Assembly (NCBI GenBank): GCA_000416275.1
Contig: ASZJ01000056.1
Coordinates: forward strand, 2,804 to 66,803
Reading direction: 5' to 3'
Length of the DNA stretch: 64,000 nt
Source of the DNA: Osedax symbiont Rs1
Lineage (GTDB): Bacteria; Pseudomonadota; Gammaproteobacteria; Pseudomonadales; Balneatricaceae
Shown: positions 42,597 to 54,180 of the stretch, in pieces
Numbering within the stretch: the first letter of the stretch is position 1
How the letters are laid out: every line of letters begins with the position of its first letter
Notes under the pieces: generated by a model
Told to the model about the DNA's origin: nothing
The model's input: only the letters and a program-made list of their open reading frames with translations
Database searches by the model: none
Program-made: the position numbers and the translations under genes

Positions 42597-43364
42597 TCAG
42601 TGTTTATTTGAAACAATAGAGGCGCGCTTATTTTCGGGAAGATAAGCGGATAATTGTTCGTAAACATGTGCCCATTGATCGTTGGTCAATATACTGATAC
42701 TTCCCTCTCTAATAATTTCCAAATTGGTTACTTCTGTAAGTGTTCTAGCGCGTAGTTTTCCAGCGATCGGTAAAAAAACCATGGTAGCGAGCAGCGAGCC
42801 ATAAAAGGTGGTTAATAATGCAACGGCCATGGATGGACCTATTGATGCAGGGTCGTCTAGCTGGCTAAGCATTTGAATAAGTCCAATCAGAGTGCCTAAC
42901 ATGCCAAATGCAGGGGCGTAATTAGCCATTTTCTTGAACACGTCTTGGGCGGCAAAGTGGCGAGCGATTAATGAATCGATTTCATTTTGCAAGGTATTGC
43001 GGATAACTTGCTCAGAAGCCGCTTCAGCCAGTAAGTTGCAGGCGCGTTTAAGTACCTTAGAATCAGTTTTTATGTGAGTCATTTTCAGGAGGCCGTGTCG
43101 ATGACTGATTTTACTTAACTCTATCATAGTATCTATCATGTCAGATGCATTAGTTTTATCGCGGGTAAATACAAAATAAGCTGCTTTAAAGCCGTTTAGT
43201 ACATCTTTGAAGGGGACAGTTAGTAACGTTGCGGCTAAAGTGCCACCGGCCACAATCATAATGCCGGGAATGTTGATAAATACATCGGGAGAACCTCCTA
43301 AAAAGATAGCAGATACAATCAGTGCTATTCCCGATATGATGCCGATCAGTGAGGCGAAATCCAT
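42597..43364 (-). CDS. motA: Flagellar stator protein, MotA/PomA type
   Basis: 255 residues with four predicted membrane helices. Family segments are NIPGIMIVAGGTLAATLLTVPF, FKKMANYAPAFGMLGTLIGLIQML and GPSMAVALLTTFYGSLLATMVFLPIAGKLRAR; the last is the TM3-TM4 channel region with its conserved proline. The sequence is closer to PomA (sodium type) than to E. coli MotA by eye, but ion choice cannot be settled. First gene of the motA-motB-pilZ operon. Confidence 0.92.
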   Translation of the reverse strand: MDFASLIGIISGIALIVSAIFLGGSPDVFINIPGIMIVAGGTLAATLLTVPFKDVLNGFKAAYFVFTRDKTNASDMIDTMIELSKISHRHGLLKMTHIKTDSKVLKRACNLLAEAASEQVIRNTLQNEIDSLIARHFAAQDVFKKMANYAPAFGMLGTLIGLIQMLSQLDDPASIGPSMAVALLTTFYGSLLATMVFLPIAGKLRARTLTEVTNLEIIREGSISILTNDQWAHVYEQLSAYLPENKRASIVSNKH

Positions 43365-43783
43365 AGTAAAGTAATACCTTTTTACAGCGTGTTTATGATT
43401 AAGTTTAGTGTGAATATTGAGTTAGTTGTACTCAGTGTTATGTTCTTTTAACGTCAGTGTAAACATAATTTATGTCGAAAAATATTTATCTTGGTCTAAT
43501 GTAATGCCAGCATCGTAAATGGTACCTTAATTTTTCATGTTCTACGCACCCTTTACCACTATTATCCGAGTTGCCTTTCTATGCCGGTAGGCAATTGCGC
43601 TATTTATGCGCTTGGCAGTGAAAATAACATAGAATCATGAGATGAAACAACGTTTGATTATTTCAGGTCTTACTTAACTTTTCCAAAGAAAGATCATACA
43701 AACAATGTCTTACTTATTGTTCACGGCAGATTAGAGAATTTCTAAACCGAATATTTACTTTAAATGACAATGTAGGAGTGATA

Positions 43784-43829
43784 GTTAGAAGCTGGGAGCT
43801 AAAAGTTAGAAGCTAAGATCCCAGCTTAG
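43784..43829. repeat. Short AGCTAAAA/GTTAGAAG repeat forming a hairpin
   Basis: AAGCTGGGA (43789-43797) pairs with TCCCAGCTT (43819-43827), and GTTAGAAGCT is repeated inside. Same word family as the arrays at 25505, 36090 and 61407. Confidence 0.6.
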
Positions 43830-44073
43830 GTAAATAGTACACAGCTTTAATTGCTTGGTATTGTAGTGCTGATATCGATACAGCAGGCTAGAAAAGTATT
43901 TGAGTAGTAGCTATACATCGTTACACGGCTGAATTTAGGTGTTAACACTTTATGTCTCAGACGACAGTACAACGGGGCAATGATGGTGTTTTTTTAGTTC
44001 GCTGTTGCAGAAGTTTTCAGGGTAGCTTGTTCTAATTTGATTTGTTGTGAAAGGGGCGTAGAAGAGGGGAGGT

Positions 44074-44108
44074 CTTTAAAACTTGCGCAATCTGCTAGAT
44101 TGCGCAAG
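44074..44108 (-). terminator. Rho-independent terminator of the cold-shock protein gene
   Basis: CTTGCGCAATCT (44082-44093) and AGATTGCGCAAG (44097-44108) form a perfect 12-bp stem with a 3-base loop. On the minus strand it is followed by TTTTAAAG, 17 bp past the stop. Confidence 0.85.
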
Positions 44109-44124
44109 AGGGTGGTGCGGTTGG

Positions 44125-44583
44125 TTAAGTGCGAAGAATGGAAACATCTTCAGCTTGTAGTCCCTTGTCACTATCTCTAGTGTAGAACTTCACTTGTTGC
44201 CCCTCGCTTAGGGAGCGGTGTCCACGACCGCGAATGTTGCGAAAATGAACAAAAACATCATCGCCATTTTCGCGAGTAATGAAGCCAAATCCTTTAGAGA
44301 CATTGAACCATTTTACTGAGCCTTGCTCTCTATCATCATCTTCAAATTCTTCATCATCATATTCTGCGCCATTTTCTCTAGCGGCTGCAGTATCATCTGA
44401 AGACTTTTGCTGGGTGCTAAATGCAGATAAAGCACAGCTTGCAAACACAACGGCAAAAATGATGACTAACACAGGAGTTTCGAATTGTATTGTTATTCCT
44501 GCTATTTTAGTTAGTAAGAAAGGGATTAAAGCTGCAGCAATAGCACTGGCAATGACGCTGCGTATTAGTTGATTACCACTCAT
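44125..44583 (-). CDS. Membrane-anchored cold-shock-domain protein
   Basis: 152 residues. Two N-terminal membrane helices (about 7-28 and 35-57) are followed by an acidic linker ([13 protein letters not shown]). A C-terminal cold-shock domain (about 88-150) holds the RNA-binding motifs KGFGFI (RNP1) and VFVHF (RNP2). The fusion would tether a single-strand RNA/DNA-binding domain to the inner membrane. Such proteins occur in gammaproteobacteria but are poorly studied. Single gene with its own terminator. Confidence 0.87.
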   Translation of the reverse strand: MSGNQLIRSVIASAIAAALIPFLLTKIAGITIQFETPVLVIIFAVVFASCALSAFSTQQKSSDDTAAARENGAEYDDEEFEDDDREQGSVKWFNVSKGFGFITRENGDDVFVHFRNIRGRGHRSLSEGQQVKFYTRDSDKGLQAEDVSILRT

Positions 44584-45185
44584 CTAAATATTCTCTTATA
44601 AAGTTAAACATAAATTAATGACATAAAAAAACCGTGCCAAGCTAACTCAAAATATAATCTAAAATTTGAGAGTACTTATCTACGGAAGATGGTTATATAT
44701 ACAGAGATTTTGTTTAAACTTCAATGAAATAATGAAAGAGGTTTGGTTTTATCTAAGTAATGGCCGGTTTTTTGTTGAGTTGCTGGTGATTAATAGGTTT
44801 AAAGTGCAGGTATTAGGAACTTGAAATTAAAATAATTGATGTTTATATTTGCCGCTGGTTCCCTTAGGGGTGTCCGAAAAAAACCGATCTTCGAAGCATA
44901 CATAGGAATGGATGCTCTGCGTTAGCGGCTTTTCCCAAATTTTTACAACTAGCCTTAATCATAAATTTTTCTGTGGACTGGGGACCTGGAAGGCTTCTGA
45001 GGCGTAAAACTACGTTTGTTACCGTGATAAATATTTACCTTGAGTCGATGGCTGGTTATCCTTATAGATCAGTAACTGATTCTTTTGATGGGTAGTTATA
45101 CGCTCAGGATTCGGAGAATAGAGTTGCGATTGATGGTGTTCTGTTCAAGGCTGTCGCAGCGTTTATAAAGGCAAAAGAGGCGTAA
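44584..45185. other. Divergent intergenic region between the cold-shock gene and slyX
   Basis: 602 bp. No gene and no repeat family recognised. Long leader regions are common for cold-shock genes, but no specific element can be named. Confidence 0.4.
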
Positions 45186-45389
45186 ATGGAAGAGAGAATT
45201 AGTGAGTTAGAGTCGCGTGTTGCGTTTCAAGAGGAGATGATTGATCAATTGAGTGATGTTATCGCCAATCAAGATAAAATGTTAATGGATTTAACAAGGG
45301 TTGTAGAAATTTTAAACCAAAAAGTCAACGTGGCTGAGTCCCCTGATGGGGGGATGGATAATATTGAGGCACCACCGCCGCATTATTAA
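45186..45389 (+). CDS. slyX: SlyX family protein
   Basis: 67 residues. It is almost entirely a coiled coil (ERISELESRVAFQEEMIDQLSDVIANQDKML) with the family's proline-rich end PPPHY. The function of SlyX is unknown; in enterobacteria it is encoded next to slyD. Here it stands alone. Start supported by AAAGAGG about 5 bases before the ATG. Confidence 0.9.
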   Translation: MEERISELESRVAFQEEMIDQLSDVIANQDKMLMDLTRVVEILNQKVNVAESPDGGMDNIEAPPPHY

Positions 45390-46054
45390 ACAAAATTAAG
45401 TGTCTGTCTCAGGTTAACCTCTATATTATGGCTTGTTGGCTGCGTTTGGTTAGAAACCTCTGAATAAATTTCATGTGCCTCTGGCGCACAGAGAAGATGT
45501 GGGACCTGTTCAGAGGGTCCGGTAAGCGCAGAGTGACAATAGTTATTAAGCTTGAGCAGAGGCAATCGATAGCAGCGGGAGCTAGGTTGTTTGAGGAAAA
45601 ATTAGCGCTCATTTGAGGAAAGTAGCGGGCTATTTAATCAAATTGAGCGTTAATTTTAACAGAACAGGCTTGGTCGCAGTGGATTAGTATATCCTCGGTT
45701 AGGCTTCTTAGCTCATAATGTAGAAGAGGCTTTAAATAGGCAGTCAGTTAGTTCCTATATGCCTAGTCAGTGACTTTAAAGTGAATACCTAGAGTAAGAT
45801 GTTGGTTTTTCGGTGAAGTGACTGGTTCCGCATTATGGATAGATGTCTGCTGCGAATATCACTAGCTCGACCTGCTCACTACTAGATGTTGTTATTAGGA
45901 TTGGTCAAGCGCCTATCTATAGTATTGTGCACTTCGAACAATTGAGTCCTCCTTTTTAGACTCTGTTTCTGGATGAGGGTTAGTTAGGCATCGAGTATAT
46001 TTAGTAGAATCTATTTTGATTTTTTGACCGTTAGTTTGTTTTTTTTAGGTATAA
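45390..46054. other. Gene-free stretch between slyX and plsB
   Basis: 665 bp. Contains a short sequence shared with the mreB-mreC gap (AGGCTTGGTCGCA at about 45666) and a reduced family B repeat (45762-45825). Nothing else recognised; the plsB promoter is expected here. Confidence 0.5.
45762..45825. mobile_element. Probable internally deleted family B repeat
   Basis: CCTAGTCAGTGACTTTAAAGTGAATAC matches the right-end sequence of family B (inverted). GTGAAGTGACTGG about 40 bp later resembles the opposite end. No target duplication is left. Confidence 0.5.
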
Positions 46055-48343
46055 ATGTTCATGAGTTTGATTGGTAAGTTTCTCAATAAGCTGTTTGTCA
46101 GTGCAAAAATTTTTGGTGATGAGCATCTGCGAATTTCAACGGAAGTTATCTATGTGCTGGAAACATCAAGGTCGGAGCACCGAGCATTATTGAGTTTGTC
46201 TCTCGCCGAGCAAGGTTTTGTCAGCAATCATCGATGTGTTCTGTTTGCCGACCCTAAATTCTCCAATGAGCTGATTTATCGTCTTGAGTCGCTATTGGAA
46301 AAGCTAGAATTTACCGATTCAGATGTAAAAATAGTCCCGGTGAGTATCTTTCATGGCCATTTTCCAAATCGCGAGCTCTCTTGGTGGCGAGTATTGTTTT
46401 CTGAGCGATGGGGGCCGAGAGGCTGGTGGAGTCGATTCATTATTCTGCTGGTGAGTGGCCGGCAAACTATTTTGCAATTAGATCAGCCCTTTTCGCTGCG
46501 TCAATTAATGGCAGATGAGGGGGCGCAGCCCGCTAATGCGAGTGCGGCTAAAATAGTTAAGTTGTTACAGGCACACTTTGCCCAGCGGCGGCTCGCTTCA
46601 CTGGGGCCCAATCTTACCAACAGGAAAAGGTTAATAGCTACCATTGTCAGCAGAGCAGAGATTCAAAAGCAGATTCTGCAGCACAGTGAAAAGCATAATA
46701 TCAGTATTCAGCAAGCTGAAAAATACGCTAGACAACAGCTTAATTTGATTGCAACCAATCTGAGCCCAAGTTTTGTTCGTTTGACCAGTGGCATTTTAAA
46801 TTGGTTTTTTCGGCGCACTTATCGGCAAGTGAAAATTGAAGGTATTGACGTTGTTCGTCAAACAGCTAAAGATTATCAGTTAGTCTTTCTCCCCTGTCAT
46901 CGCAGTCATATGGATTATGTGTTGATGTCGTGGAATTTGCATCAACAAGGCTTAGTGATGCCGCATATAGTGGCGGGGGATAATCTAAACGCACCGGTGC
47001 TAGGGGATGGGCTTAAGTTAGGCGGAGCGGTTTTTATGCGCCGGTCATTTTATGACGATCCTCTGTATGGCGCATTGTTTAAAGGTTATATCAAGCAGCT
47101 ACACCGGGACGGCCATTCATTGGAATATTTTATTGAAGGTGGAAGATCGCGTACTGGCAGGTTGTTGCCGCCTAAAAATGGTATGTTGTCTATGACCTTA
47201 GAGGCATCGTTACAGGAAAATCTAAAGCCGATCGCGCTTGTACCTGTCTGGATTAGTTATGATAAATTGGTTGAGTCTCGGAGTTACTCAAAGCAGTTGT
47301 CCGACAATCAAAAATCTCCGGAGTCGCTCTCTGGTTTAGTGCAAAGTTTGAAAATGTTTAAAGGTAAATTTGGCGATGCAGTGGTCAGTTATGCAGCGCC
47401 TATTTTGCTGGATAGTAACTTTTCCAAATTTGAAGACCTCAAGGCTAAAAGTAGCTATTTGGCTCGACTGGTGATGGAGAGAATTAACAGCGTATGTTAC
47501 GTCAATGAAACAGCTTTGCTGGCGACCGTATTGTTGGCTCAGCATCGATTGCGGCTGAGCAAGACACAGCTGATTGAGCAGGTGAATAATTTATCGACCA
47601 TTTTGGTGAATATGCCAAACGCGCCTGCGGGAATCGCCACGGGCAATGTGGCTCATTGGATTGAGGCCGCTGAAGATCGCGGCCAGTTATCGGTGAGCTC
47701 AGAAGATGTGTTTTTAACTGTAGAGCAAGCTTGTGAGATGACCTTCTACCGTAATCAAATCCATCACTTGACCTTGTTGGTTGGGCTGTATCTGTTGGTG
47801 GCCAAGCGCTATCATAAGCCGCTTGCGCAAACCGTGCCGATACTCATTAAAGCGGTTTATCCCTACCTTGGTCGGGATCTGTTTTGGCCCTGGCAGGATG
47901 CCGCTGTTGATCAGGCCTTGGCCGAAGTCCGTGAGCTACTGGTTAATCAGCAGTTGATTATAGAGCAGGATAAATGTTTGCAAGTGCGCAATACTGCTTT
48001 GTCAGTGGCGTTGATGCAGACTGTTGAGCCCTATTTATTGCGCTATTACATTGTGTTTAGGTTGCTGCAAGAGTTTGATGATTTATCGGAAGAAAACTTG
48101 GTCGACGAGTCTGTGAGGTTAGCGAGTTTGTTGCATGCCGAGTTTGGTTTTCACTCTCCGGAGTATACTGATTCAAAAGGTATTGGGAATTTTATCAAAG
48201 CTATGCAAGAGCAAGAGGTGTTAGCAGTGGATGACGATGTGATTAGCGCCTGTGTTGACGCCAGCGGTTTGATGACGAGGTCCGAACAAATATTATTGCC
48301 TCATTATTTAGTGCTGATTGAAAAGAGCATAAATCAAGCATAA
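46055..48343 (+). CDS. plsB: Glycerol-3-phosphate 1-O-acyltransferase
   Basis: First step of phospholipid synthesis: transfers an acyl group to sn-1 of glycerol-3-phosphate at the inner membrane. The 762-residue protein shows the four acyltransferase blocks: LPCHRSHMDYVLMSW (HX4D) near residue 285, GGAVFMRRSF, EYFIEGGRSRTGRLLPPKNGM, and LVPVWISYDKL. It is slightly shorter than the 800-residue E. coli enzyme. ATGs at 46055 and 46061 are both possible. Stands alone, convergent with gatB. Confidence 0.96.
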   Translation: MFMSLIGKFLNKLFVSAKIFGDEHLRISTEVIYVLETSRSEHRALLSLSLAEQGFVSNHRCVLFADPKFSNELIYRLESLLEKLEFTDSDVKIVPVSIFHGHFPNRELSWWRVLFSERWGPRGWWSRFIILLVSGRQTILQLDQPFSLRQLMADEGAQPANASAAKIVKLLQAHFAQRRLASLGPNLTNRKRLIATIVSRAEIQKQILQHSEKHNISIQQAEKYARQQLNLIATNLSPSFVRLTSGILNWFFRRTYRQVKIEGIDVVRQTAKDYQLVFLPCHRSHMDYVLMSWNLHQQGLVMPHIVAGDNLNAPVLGDGLKLGGAVFMRRSFYDDPLYGALFKGYIKQLHRDGHSLEYFIEGGRSRTGRLLPPKNGMLSMTLEASLQENLKPIALVPVWISYDKLVESRSYSKQLSDNQKSPESLSGLVQSLKMFKGKFGDAVVSYAAPILLDSNFSKFEDLKAKSSYLARLVMERINSVCYVNETALLATVLLAQHRLRLSKTQLIEQVNNLSTILVNMPNAPAGIATGNVAHWIEAAEDRGQLSVSSEDVFLTVEQACEMTFYRNQIHHLTLLVGLYLLVAKRYHKPLAQTVPILIKAVYPYLGRDLFWPWQDAAVDQALAEVRELLVNQQLIIEQDKCLQVRNTALSVALMQTVEPYLLRYYIVFRLLQEFDDLSEENLVDESVRLASLLHAEFGFHSPEYTDSKGIGNFIKAMQEQEVLAVDDDVISACVDASGLMTRSEQILLPHYLVLIEKSINQA

Positions 48344-48412
48344 GTGTTATCTTTGTAAGAGAGTGACAGTGTGAGACCGGGCTTTTTAATGTCTTAAGTT
48401 GTTGATCACTCC

Positions 48413-49864
48413 TCAACAAAGTGCATCGAGAATCGGTTTTAAGATGGCTTGTACTTGGCCGGGATTTGCCTTGCCTTGGGATGCTTTCATTATTTGTCCC
48501 ATGAAGAAACCGAGCATTTTGCCGCGTTTCTCGGGCTCTGCAGCAATGTACTGTTGCACCTGTTTGTCGCTTTTGGCGACTACTTCACGGACTATTTTTT
48601 CAATAGATCCCGAGTCAGTGACTTGTTTGAGCCCTTTTTCTTTAATAATTTGATCTGCATTGCCCTCTTGGTTCCATATCGCTTCAAAGACTTGTTTAGC
48701 GGCGTTGACAGATACCGTGTTGTCTTTTATGCGGATCAGGAGTTCAGCTAAAGCGGCGGCACTGACCGGGGACTGCTGAATGCTTAAATCGTGTTGGTTT
48801 AGCATTTTAGCAACTTCGCCCAATAGCCAGTTAGCAGCAAGTTTGGCGTCTTTGCTCTGCTTGGCGGCTGCTTCGAAGTAGTCTGCTTGGGCCTTGTTAG
48901 TGCTTAATGTGCTGGCGTCGGTTTGGCTGAGCGAATACTGGTCGATAAAGCGCAAGCGACGCGCATCCGGTAGCTCTGGTAATTGGTTGCGAATCGCTTC
49001 AATGTAGTCGTCTTCGATAATGATCGGCAGCAGGTCAGGGCAGGGGAAGTAGCGATAATCGTTGGCTTCTTCCTTGCTGCGCATGGTGCGAGTTTGGTCT
49101 TTATCGGCATCGTATAGGCGAGTTTCCTGGGGGATATGTCCGCCATCCTCAAGAATTTCTATCTGTCGGATAATTTCGCCATTAATTGCTTTTTCGATAA
49201 ACTTGAACGAGTTAATGTTTTTGGTTTCGGTGCGGTTGCCAAGTTTATCATCGCCTTTATGGCGCACTGATACATTGCAGTCGACTCGAAATGATCCCTC
49301 TGCCATGTTGCCGTCACAAATACCAATGCTGGTAACAATGCCGTGAATTTTTTTAGCGTAGGCTACCGCTTCTTCAGCGCTGCGCATGTCGGGTTCAGAG
49401 ACGATTTCCAGTAGCGGGGTGCCGGCACGGTTTAAATCAATACCGGTCATGTCGGCAAATTTTTCGTGTAGTGATTTCCCAGCATCTTCTTCTAGGTGTG
49501 CACGGGTGACGCCAATGGTTTTGTTGGATCCGTCACTCAAGGTGATGTCCAGCTGGCCAAGGCCGACGATCGGATGAAATAACTGACTAGTTTGGTATCC
49601 TTTGGGCGAATCTGGATAGAAATAGTTTTTCCGATCAAAAACGGATCTTTTGTTTATTTGTGCATCAATAGCTGTGCCGAACATAACTGCCATTTCTAAG
49701 GCTTTTTTGTTGAAAACCGGTAGTGTTCCCGGAAGTCCTAAGTCGATAGCGCATGCTTGTACATTTGGCTCGGCGCCAAAAGCAGTGCTAGCACCAGAAA
49801 AAATTTTAGTCGTCGTGGCAAGTTGGGCGTGAATTTCTAAGCCGATAACTGCTTCCCATTCCAT
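48413..49864 (-). CDS. gatB: Aspartyl/glutamyl-tRNA amidotransferase subunit B
   Basis: Binds the mischarged tRNA and carries the kinase site that activates Glu-tRNA-Gln or Asp-tRNA-Asn. 483 residues from ATG 49864, which has AAGGAG 6 bases upstream; the frame is open to 49936 inside gatA but is not needed. Motifs: [13 protein letters not shown] at the N-terminus, [13 protein letters not shown], and the C-terminal YqeY-like tail ending [15 protein letters not shown]. The gatC-gatA-gatB order has 10-20 bp gaps. Confidence 0.96.
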   Translation of the reverse strand: MEWEAVIGLEIHAQLATTTKIFSGASTAFGAEPNVQACAIDLGLPGTLPVFNKKALEMAVMFGTAIDAQINKRSVFDRKNYFYPDSPKGYQTSQLFHPIVGLGQLDITLSDGSNKTIGVTRAHLEEDAGKSLHEKFADMTGIDLNRAGTPLLEIVSEPDMRSAEEAVAYAKKIHGIVTSIGICDGNMAEGSFRVDCNVSVRHKGDDKLGNRTETKNINSFKFIEKAINGEIIRQIEILEDGGHIPQETRLYDADKDQTRTMRSKEEANDYRYFPCPDLLPIIIEDDYIEAIRNQLPELPDARRLRFIDQYSLSQTDASTLSTNKAQADYFEAAAKQSKDAKLAANWLLGEVAKMLNQHDLSIQQSPVSAAALAELLIRIKDNTVSVNAAKQVFEAIWNQEGNADQIIKEKGLKQVTDSGSIEKIVREVVAKSDKQVQQYIAAEPEKRGKMLGFFMGQIMKASQGKANPGQVQAILKPILDALC

Positions 49865-49874
49865 AGTGTTCTCC

Positions 49875-51326
49875 TTATAAGCCAGGGGCTGTGTTTTGGT
49901 GCCAGTCGGTGGCTTGTTGGAACATGTTGGCGACATTTAAAAGTCGCTCTTCTGCAAAGTAGTTGCCAATAATTTGCAATCCTACTGGCAGGCCTTCAAT
50001 TTGGCCGCAGGGAATAGACATCCCCGGTAGTCCAGCTAAGTTTAAAGACAAGGTGTAGATGTCTTCCATATACATGTCTATAGGGTCGGAGGTCTTTTCG
50101 CCGATGACGAAAGCGGGCTGTGGGGTAGTGGGCCCCATAATTACATCAACTTCTTGCAGGGCGCTTATATAATCCTGCTGAATTAAGCGGCGTATCTGTT
50201 GAGCTTTTTTGTAGTAAGCATCGTAAAAGCCTTCGGAAAGTGCATAAGTGCCGACCAGTATTCTGCGTTTTACCTCGCTGCCAAATCCCTCTGCTCGCGT
50301 GCGTTTGTACATGTCTTCAAGATTTTCTGGGTTGTCGCAGCGATAGCCGAATTTAACGCCATCAAAACGAGATAAGTTTGAAGACGCCTCAGCGGGGGCG
50401 ATAATATAATAAGCGGGGATTGAAAGCGCGGTGTTGGGCAGGCTTATTTCTTTTAGCTCGGCTCCCAGCGCTTGATATTCTTTTAGGGCGGCCTGTACTT
50501 TCTCGGCGATTAGAGGGTTTAAGTCATCGCTAAAAAATTCTTTAGGCAAGCCTATTTTTAAGCCTGCCAATGGTTGATTTAGACTCGCGGTGTAGTCAGA
50601 TGTGTCATGGGTTGCACTGGTGGAGTCTTTAGGGTCAAATCCCGCCATCACATTGAGCATCATCGCCGCATCTTCCGCGGTTTTTGCAATAGGGCCCGCC
50701 TGGTCTAAAGATGAGGCAAATGCGATCATGCCAAAGCGCGATACCCGCCCGTAAGTAGGCTTAATTCCGGTCAAGTTGGTCAGGGCGCAAGGCTGGCGAA
50801 TCGAGCCGCCAGTATCTGTGCCGGTGGCGACCGGGGCAAGCTGCGCGGCCACTGCTGCAGCTGATCCGCCCGATGATCCGCCGGGTACTCGGTTTTCTCC
50901 CCAGGGGTTGATAACGGCTCCGTAGTAGCTGTTTTCATTAGAGGAGCCCATTGCAAACTCATCCATATTGGTTTTTCCAAGGCTGACGGTGTTGGCTGCG
51001 TTGAATTTTTCAATGATAGTGGCGTCGTAGGGGGCGATGAAATTGTCTAGCATTTTTGAGCCGGCGCTGGTGCGCACGCCCTCGGTGCAAAATATATCTT
51101 TATGCGCGATTGGAATGCCGGTCATGGCTGACGCTTGACCCGCGGCGATGATTTTATCTGCCGCGCTGGCCTGCTGCATGGCCTGCTCTTCTGTCACGGT
51201 AATATAAGCGTTGTATTTGCTGTCCAGAGACTTGATTCTGTCTAAGTATGCACGGGTAATTTCACTGCTGCTAAATTCGCCGTTTTGTAGCCCGCTTGAT
51301 AGCTGGGCAATGGTTTTGCTAAACAT
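49875..51326 (-). CDS. gatA: Aspartyl/glutamyl-tRNA amidotransferase subunit A
   Basis: The amidase that frees ammonia from glutamine for the transamidation. 483 residues with the amidase signature triad: Lys in [14 protein letters not shown], cis-Ser in [12 protein letters not shown] and the nucleophile in [15 protein letters not shown]. Normal length and start. Lies between gatC and gatB. Confidence 0.97.
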   Translation of the reverse strand: MFSKTIAQLSSGLQNGEFSSSEITRAYLDRIKSLDSKYNAYITVTEEQAMQQASAADKIIAAGQASAMTGIPIAHKDIFCTEGVRTSAGSKMLDNFIAPYDATIIEKFNAANTVSLGKTNMDEFAMGSSNENSYYGAVINPWGENRVPGGSSGGSAAAVAAQLAPVATGTDTGGSIRQPCALTNLTGIKPTYGRVSRFGMIAFASSLDQAGPIAKTAEDAAMMLNVMAGFDPKDSTSATHDTSDYTASLNQPLAGLKIGLPKEFFSDDLNPLIAEKVQAALKEYQALGAELKEISLPNTALSIPAYYIIAPAEASSNLSRFDGVKFGYRCDNPENLEDMYKRTRAEGFGSEVKRRILVGTYALSEGFYDAYYKKAQQIRRLIQQDYISALQEVDVIMGPTTPQPAFVIGEKTSDPIDMYMEDIYTLSLNLAGLPGMSIPCGQIEGLPVGLQIIGNYFAEERLLNVANMFQQATDWHQNTAPGL

Positions 51327-51346
51327 ATTTGAAATCCTGTTGGCGA

Positions 51347-51634
51347 TTAATCAATAACTTTGGGCACTAAAAATAAATATTCTTCGACGGCAGGTGCCAC
51401 GCTTTGTAGCAGCTCGCGCTGGTTTGTTTCGCTCACATCGTCAGCGCGCAGTCTTTGGATGGCGTCTAGGGGATGCGAAAGAGGTTCAACGCCCTCGGTG
51501 TCAACGGCTTGCATTTGATCGACAAGATCAAGAATGCTGGTGAGGTTATTAAGGTACTCGCTAGTATCTTTTGGGTCGATGCTAATGCGCGCTAAGTGGG
51601 CAATTTTGTCTACATCAGATTTGTCTAGTGCCAT
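51347..51634 (-). CDS. gatC: Aspartyl/glutamyl-tRNA amidotransferase subunit C
   Basis: The 95-residue stabilising subunit that wraps around Gat[15 protein letters not shown] at the N-terminus and the [19 protein letters not shown] segment are family signatures. First gene of gatCAB, divergent from mreB. The presence of gatCAB implies that one of tRNA-Gln or tRNA-Asn is charged indirectly. Confidence 0.95.
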   Translation of the reverse strand: MALDKSDVDKIAHLARISIDPKDTSEYLNNLTSILDLVDQMQAVDTEGVEPLSHPLDAIQRLRADDVSETNQRELLQSVAPAVEEYLFLVPKVID

Positions 51635-51823
51635 GGGTTTGGTCTCGTTGCATTACGCTTAAAATTGTCTGGTTGTTCGTTGCGTCTTCAATTCATAATT
51701 CGCCAGTTTCAAGTGTGAATCAGCTGAAAATAGAATTTGAAAAGTTACTCTTGTCGGGCAGAGTAAATAAAACGCTAAATTTAGCAAAGAAATGCGGAAT
51801 AGACTAATTGTTTCTTGCTCTAA

Positions 51824-52945
<1,122 letters not shown>

Positions 52946-53262
52946 AGGTTTAACCGAGTAGGCTTGGTCGCACTAGATTCGTCTATTATCGATCAGGCTG
53001 CTTGTCGCCAGTGGTAAAAAATTGATTGAGTCATTGAGCGACAGCCACTTAACTGGCAGTTTATCCGTTTGTTGGTTGTAGGTACCTTCTCCGTGCAAGG
53101 ATATAACAGAGTTCCGAAAGTTATTCTATTGTCCATTCAGTAACAGGACGCTTTTTGTGTTAAATTTTTTTGTTATCATTTCAAGTGTGGTTATTAATTT
53201 TCTCTCTGTATTATTTAACTTAGATGCTGTCTTTGCATTTAAGTTAAACAAAGGCGTTTAAG
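52946..53262. other. mreB-mreC intergenic gap
   Basis: 317 bp. It contains AGGCTTGGTCGCACTAGATT at 52960, related to a stretch at 45666. No terminator or promoter could be assigned firmly; an AT-rich TTTTTTGTTATCATTT at about 53164 may belong to an mreC promoter. Confidence 0.4.
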
Positions 53263-54180
53263 ATGAAGCCTATCTTTAGAGGCAGCTTGCCTCGCCTTAG
53301 TTTTCTTTTACTAATTATTATCGCGCTCTGTATGTTGATTGTCGACTTGCAAGGTAATTCCGTTCGTTCAGTTCGCTCAGCCCTCGCCGTGGTTTTAACA
53401 CCTGTTCAATGGCTTGTAGATGCTCCAACAGCTATCGCTGATGATATATCAGTGGTGTTAGTGGAACGCGCCTCTTTGATAAAAGATAATAATCAGCTCA
53501 GATCAAGTTCTATTATACTGGAGCGTCAAGTTCAACAGATGGCGACCTTGCGCGCTGAAAATGTCAGGCTTCGGGAACTGCTCAATGCCAGTGCTAGAGT
53601 CGATGACAAAGTGCTATTAACAGAATTGATTGGGGTTAATCCAGATCCATTTCAGCATCAAGTAATACTTAATAAAGGTTCTGAAGACGGTGTCTTTATC
53701 GGTCAGCCGGTATTAGATGCCGGTGGCATTATGGGGCAAGTGGTTGAAGTCTCCCTCTATACCAATAGAACTATGTTAGTGACCGATGGCCGGCATGCCC
53801 TGCCGGTAGAAGTGGTGCGTAATGGCATGCGCGCAATTGCGCTTGGTAAAGGGTTGCACGGTGAATTGGATATTACCCATATTCCCGACAATGCCGATAT
53901 AAGAGCCGGTGACTTATTGGTTTCCTCGGCGCTTGGAGGCCGTTTTCCCTATGGTTACCCACTGGCTAAAGTGTTTTTTGTGGAACGCGATCCCAGCCGT
54001 AAATTTATGATTGTTAAAGCTAAACCGTTAGCAAGGCTAAATAACAGTCGCTATGTTTTGATGGTGGGGAAACAGCAGGGTAAGCGAGGCGAAAACGAAC
54101 AGGACGCTGAGTTGCAAACTATCCCCCCAAAAAAAAGCCCTAACTCGCCAGTCAGCGAATCTCCCAGTGATGTATTATGA
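53263..54180 (+). CDS. mreC: Rod-shape-determining protein MreC
   Basis: Bitopic inner-membrane protein linking MreB to the wall-synthesis enzymes. 305 residues: short cytoplasmic N-terminus, membrane helix about 12-30, periplasmic coiled coil about 70-112 (NNQLRSSSIILERQVQQMATLRAENVRLREL), then the paired beta-barrel MreC domain with GVNPDPFQHQVILNKG and PVEVVRNGMRAIALG. A low-complexity tail follows. Overlaps mreD by 4 bases. Confidence 0.96.
   Translation: MKPIFRGSLPRLSFLLLIIIALCMLIVDLQGNSVRSVRSALAVVLTPVQWLVDAPTAIADDISVVLVERASLIKDNNQLRSSSIILERQVQQMATLRAENVRLRELLNASARVDDKVLLTELIGVNPDPFQHQVILNKGSEDGVFIGQPVLDAGGIMGQVVEVSLYTNRTMLVTDGRHALPVEVVRNGMRAIALGKGLHGELDITHIPDNADIRAGDLLVSSALGGRFPYGYPLAKVFFVERDPSRKFMIVKAKPLARLNNSRYVLMVGKQQGKRGENEQDAELQTIPPKKSPNSPVSESPSDVL

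Larger units (their letters stand above)
43365..44124. other. Intergenic region upstream of motA and downstream of the cold-shock gene
   Basis: 760 bp without a gene. It includes a hairpin-forming AGCTAAAAGTTAGAAGCT-type repeat (43784-43829; stem AAGCTGGGA/TCCCAGCTT) and, at 44082-44108, the terminator of the cold-shock gene. No flagellar sigma-28 or sigma-54 consensus was found by eye upstream of motA. Confidence 0.5.
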
